Shown here: positions 22,225 to 23,786 of the stretch, piece after piece
Layout: the number at the start of each line of letters is the position of its first letter
Position numbering within the stretch: position 1 is the stretch's first letter
Assembly (NCBI GenBank): GCA_023228945.1
Contig: JALOAI010000042.1
Location: 1-23,786 of the forward strand
Reading direction: 5' to 3'
Length of the DNA: 23,786 nt
From: Pigmentiphaga sp.
Lineage (GTDB): Bacteria > Pseudomonadota > Gammaproteobacteria > Burkholderiales > Burkholderiaceae_B
The notes under the pieces: model-generated
What the model was told of the DNA's origin: nothing
Database searches by the model: none
Seen by the model: the letters and a program-made list of their open reading frames with translations, nothing else
Position numbers and translations under genes: made by a program

Positions 22225-23664
22225 GTGAACCGATTTGTCGATCACCATGGGTTGTGGGACGCCGACCAGCGTGCCCAGGCCGAAGCGCTGGCCGCGCGTC
22301 TGGATAGCGGCGAGTTCGAAGTCGTGCGCTTCGTGTTTCCCGACCAGCACGGCATCCTGCGCGGCAAAACGCTGGTGGCCAGCGAAGCCCGCTCGGCCCT
22401 GTGGCGCGGCGTGAACATGACCACCACCCTGTTCGCCAAGGACACCTCGCATAAAACGGTGTTCCCGGTATTCAGCGCGGGTGGCGGCTTCGCCTTCGAG
22501 GGGATGCAGGGCGGGGCGGACTTCGTCATGGTGGCCGACCCCGCCACATTCCGCACCTTGCCCTGGGCCAACAAAACGGGCTGGGTGCTGTGCGACCCCT
22601 ACACCATGCGCGGCGAACCCTTTCCGCTCGCCACCCGGCCGCTGCTGCGTGCCGCGGTGCAACAGGCCGCGGCACAAGGTTATGAGTTCATCGCGGGGCT
22701 CGAGGTGGAGTTCCACGTCTTCAAGCTCGACGATCCCAATATGGCGCTGCCGGATTCCGGCCAGCCCGGCACGCCGCCATCGGTGTCGCTGTTGTCGCAT
22801 GGCTACCAGTACCTGACCGAGCTGCGCTACGACCGTGCCGACGCCTTGATGGAGCTGCTGCGCAGCCAGATCCTGGCGCTGGGCTTGCCGCTGCGCTCGC
22901 TCGAAATCGAATTTGGTCCCAGTCAATTCGAGCTGACGTTCGGCCCCACCAGCGGCCTGATGCCGGCGGATATGATGGTGCTTTTGCGTGGCGCCATCAA
23001 GCAGGTTTGCTGGCGGCATGGCTATCACGCCACGTTCATGTGCCGGCCGCGCATTCCCAATGTGATGTCCAGCGGTTGGCACTTGCATCAGTCGCTGTGC
23101 CGCACGGGCTCGGGCGCCAATCTGTTCATCCCCGAGAACGGCGACGCCCCGCTAAGCCCGCTGGGCATGCGGTATCTGGCGGGGCTCAAGCAGCACGCCC
23201 GCGAAGCCACTCTGTTCGCCTGCCCGACGATCAACGGCTATCGCCGCTATCGGCCGTTCTCGCTGGCGCCCGATCGCGCCATCTGGGCCCAGGACAACCG
23301 CGCGGCCATGCTGCGGGTGCTGGGCGCACCGGGCGATCCCGCTTCGCGCGTGGAGAACCGGGTGGGAGAACCCACGGCCAATCCCTATCTGTATCTGGCC
23401 TCGCAACTGCTGGCCGGCCTGGATGGCATCGCCCGGCAGCTGGATCCGGGCCCGTCGGCGGACGCACCCTACGATACACCGGCCGACCTGCTGCCGCGCA
23501 GCCTGGACGACGCGGTGCGCGCCCTGCGCGAATCGGCGTTCTGGCGCGAGGCCTTTGGCGACACCCTGGTGGATTACCTCTGCCACCTCAAGGAGGCCGA
23601 GCTGGCACGTTTCAATCTCGAAGTGTCGGAGTGGGAACAGCGGGAGTACTTCGACATGTTCTAG
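22225..23664 (+). CDS. glutamine synthetase-like ATP-dependent ligase (gamma-glutamyl-amide synthetase type)
   Basis: A 479-residue protein with the full glutamine synthetase fold. The N-terminal beta-grasp domain (to about 115) carries RFVFPDQHGILRGK. Metal and substrate positions are E160 and E162 (GLEVEFH), E229 and E236 (LEIEFGPSQFE), and H286 and H288 (SGWHLHQS). The ATP and glutamate region has IWAQDNRAAMLRV and VENRVGEPTANPYLYLA. It ends in the usual REYFDMF, so it is complete. Divergence from GlnA and pairing with a Rieske gene argue for conjugating glutamate to another amine, as do AtdA1/TdnQ (aniline), IpuC (isopropylamine) and PuuA (putrescine). The GTG start at 22225 has GGAAA upstream; no earlier ATG fits. 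Under GntR control (inferred). Confidence 0.87.
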   Translation: MNRFVDHHGLWDADQRAQAEALAARLDSGEFEVVRFVFPDQHGILRGKTLVASEARSALWRGVNMTTTLFAKDTSHKTVFPVFSAGGGFAFEGMQGGADFVMVADPATFRTLPWANKTGWVLCDPYTMRGEPFPLATRPLLRAAVQQAAAQGYEFIAGLEVEFHVFKLDDPNMALPDSGQPGTPPSVSLLSHGYQYLTELRYDRADALMELLRSQILALGLPLRSLEIEFGPSQFELTFGPTSGLMPADMMVLLRGAIKQVCWRHGYHATFMCRPRIPNVMSSGWHLHQSLCRTGSGANLFIPENGDAPLSPLGMRYLAGLKQHAREATLFACPTINGYRRYRPFSLAPDRAIWAQDNRAAMLRVLGAPGDPASRVENRVGEPTANPYLYLASQLLAGLDGIARQLDPGPSADAPYDTPADLLPRSLDDAVRALRESAFWREAFGDTLVDYLCHLKEAELARFNLEVSEWEQREYFDMF

Positions 23665-23671
23665 GAGCGTG

Positions 23672-23687
23672 GGCGGTAGGAACCGCC
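23672..23687. other. hairpin between the GS-like gene and the transposase
   Basis: GGCGGT-AGGA-ACCGCC is a perfect 6-bp stem with a 4-base loop, eight bases after the GS-like stop. It is followed by TCTCGGTAAAAT. It may be a weak terminator of the operon or lie in the left end of the insertion sequence. The sequence alone does not decide. Confidence 0.4.
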
Positions 23688-23706
23688 TCTCGGTAAAATA
23701 GCAGCC

Positions 23707-23786
23707 ATGCCGACGACCTATCGCCCCTACACTCCCGATCAACTGTTGCTGCTGCCGTGCTCGCTGAAGGACTGGCTGCCCGAGGG
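23707..23786 (+). mobile_element. start of an IS1182-family-like transposase (cut by window end)
   Basis: Only 26 complete codons are visible: MPTTYRPYTPDQ followed by LLLLPCSLKDWLPE. This resembles the N-terminus of IS1182-family DDE transposases (pattern RPYxPDQxxLLPxSLxDWLPE). The ATG lies 42 bp after the GS-like stop, so the left end of the element must fall within 23665-23706 if the transposase belongs to an intact insertion sequence. Completeness cannot be judged. It marks the right border of the catabolic block and a possible route of mobility. Confidence 0.7.

Overview
This 23.8 kb window has high GC, dense genes and strong GC-rich codon bias. It is a catabolic accessory region, most likely from a betaproteobacterium of the Burkholderiales (Alcaligenaceae-like: Achromobacter, Bordetella, Pusillimonas). 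That placement is inferred from the Bug-type (tripartite tricarboxylate) periplasmic binding protein, the several Rieske oxygenases and the gene style. No rRNA, tRNA or CRISPR was seen.

Layout. (A) Positions 1-5486, minus strand: a lower meta-cleavage operon in the order 2-aminomuconic semialdehyde dehydrogenase, oxopentenoate hydratase, oxalocrotonate decarboxylase, 2-aminomuconate deaminase, acylating acetaldehyde dehydrogenase and 4-hydroxy-2-oxovalerate aldolase (cut by the window edge). This is the amnCFEDHG order of 2-aminophenol degradation. A MarR-family gene (5912-6490, plus) is divergent from it, and three near-identical boxes lie between them. (B) 6491-7780: a hairpin-bearing repeat and a broken Rpn/DUF4351-type gene with an in-frame TAA. 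(C) 7870-12595, minus: quinone oxidoreductase, class II aldolase-fold protein, Bug binding protein, and Rieske dioxygenase alpha and beta. An IclR regulator (12742-13557) follows upstream. (D) 13695-18778, plus: phthalate-dioxygenase-type Rieske oxygenase, HpaI-type aldolase, SDR, and TPP-dependent E1 alpha and beta. The first three genes are joined by 4-bp ATGA overlaps and the two E1 genes by 8 bp. (E) 18971-19762, plus: a second class II aldolase-fold protein with its own promoter. (F) 19763-23664: a GntR/FCD regulator divergent from a Rieske oxygenase plus glutamine-synthetase-like ligase pair. (G) From 23707: the start of an IS1182-type transposase.

How the parts may work together. Operon A converts 2-aminomuconic semialdehyde through 2-aminomuconate, 4-oxalocrotonate, 2-oxopent-4-enoate and 4-hydroxy-2-oxovalerate to pyruvate plus acetyl-CoA, but no ring-cleavage dioxygenase is visible. 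The C and D operons flank iclR, and an identical AACTCAGTTC box sits at both promoter regions, so they are probably one regulon for uptake, oxygenation and side-chain breakdown of an unidentified aromatic. The GntR-controlled pair resembles the logic of aniline degradation, in which a GS-like enzyme gamma-glutamylates an amine before Rieske oxygenation. Three Rieske alpha subunits are present with no reductase gene. A dispersed repeat with hairpins sits exactly at the 3' ends of three genes, and one copy has become the N-terminal extension of the HpaI-type aldolase.
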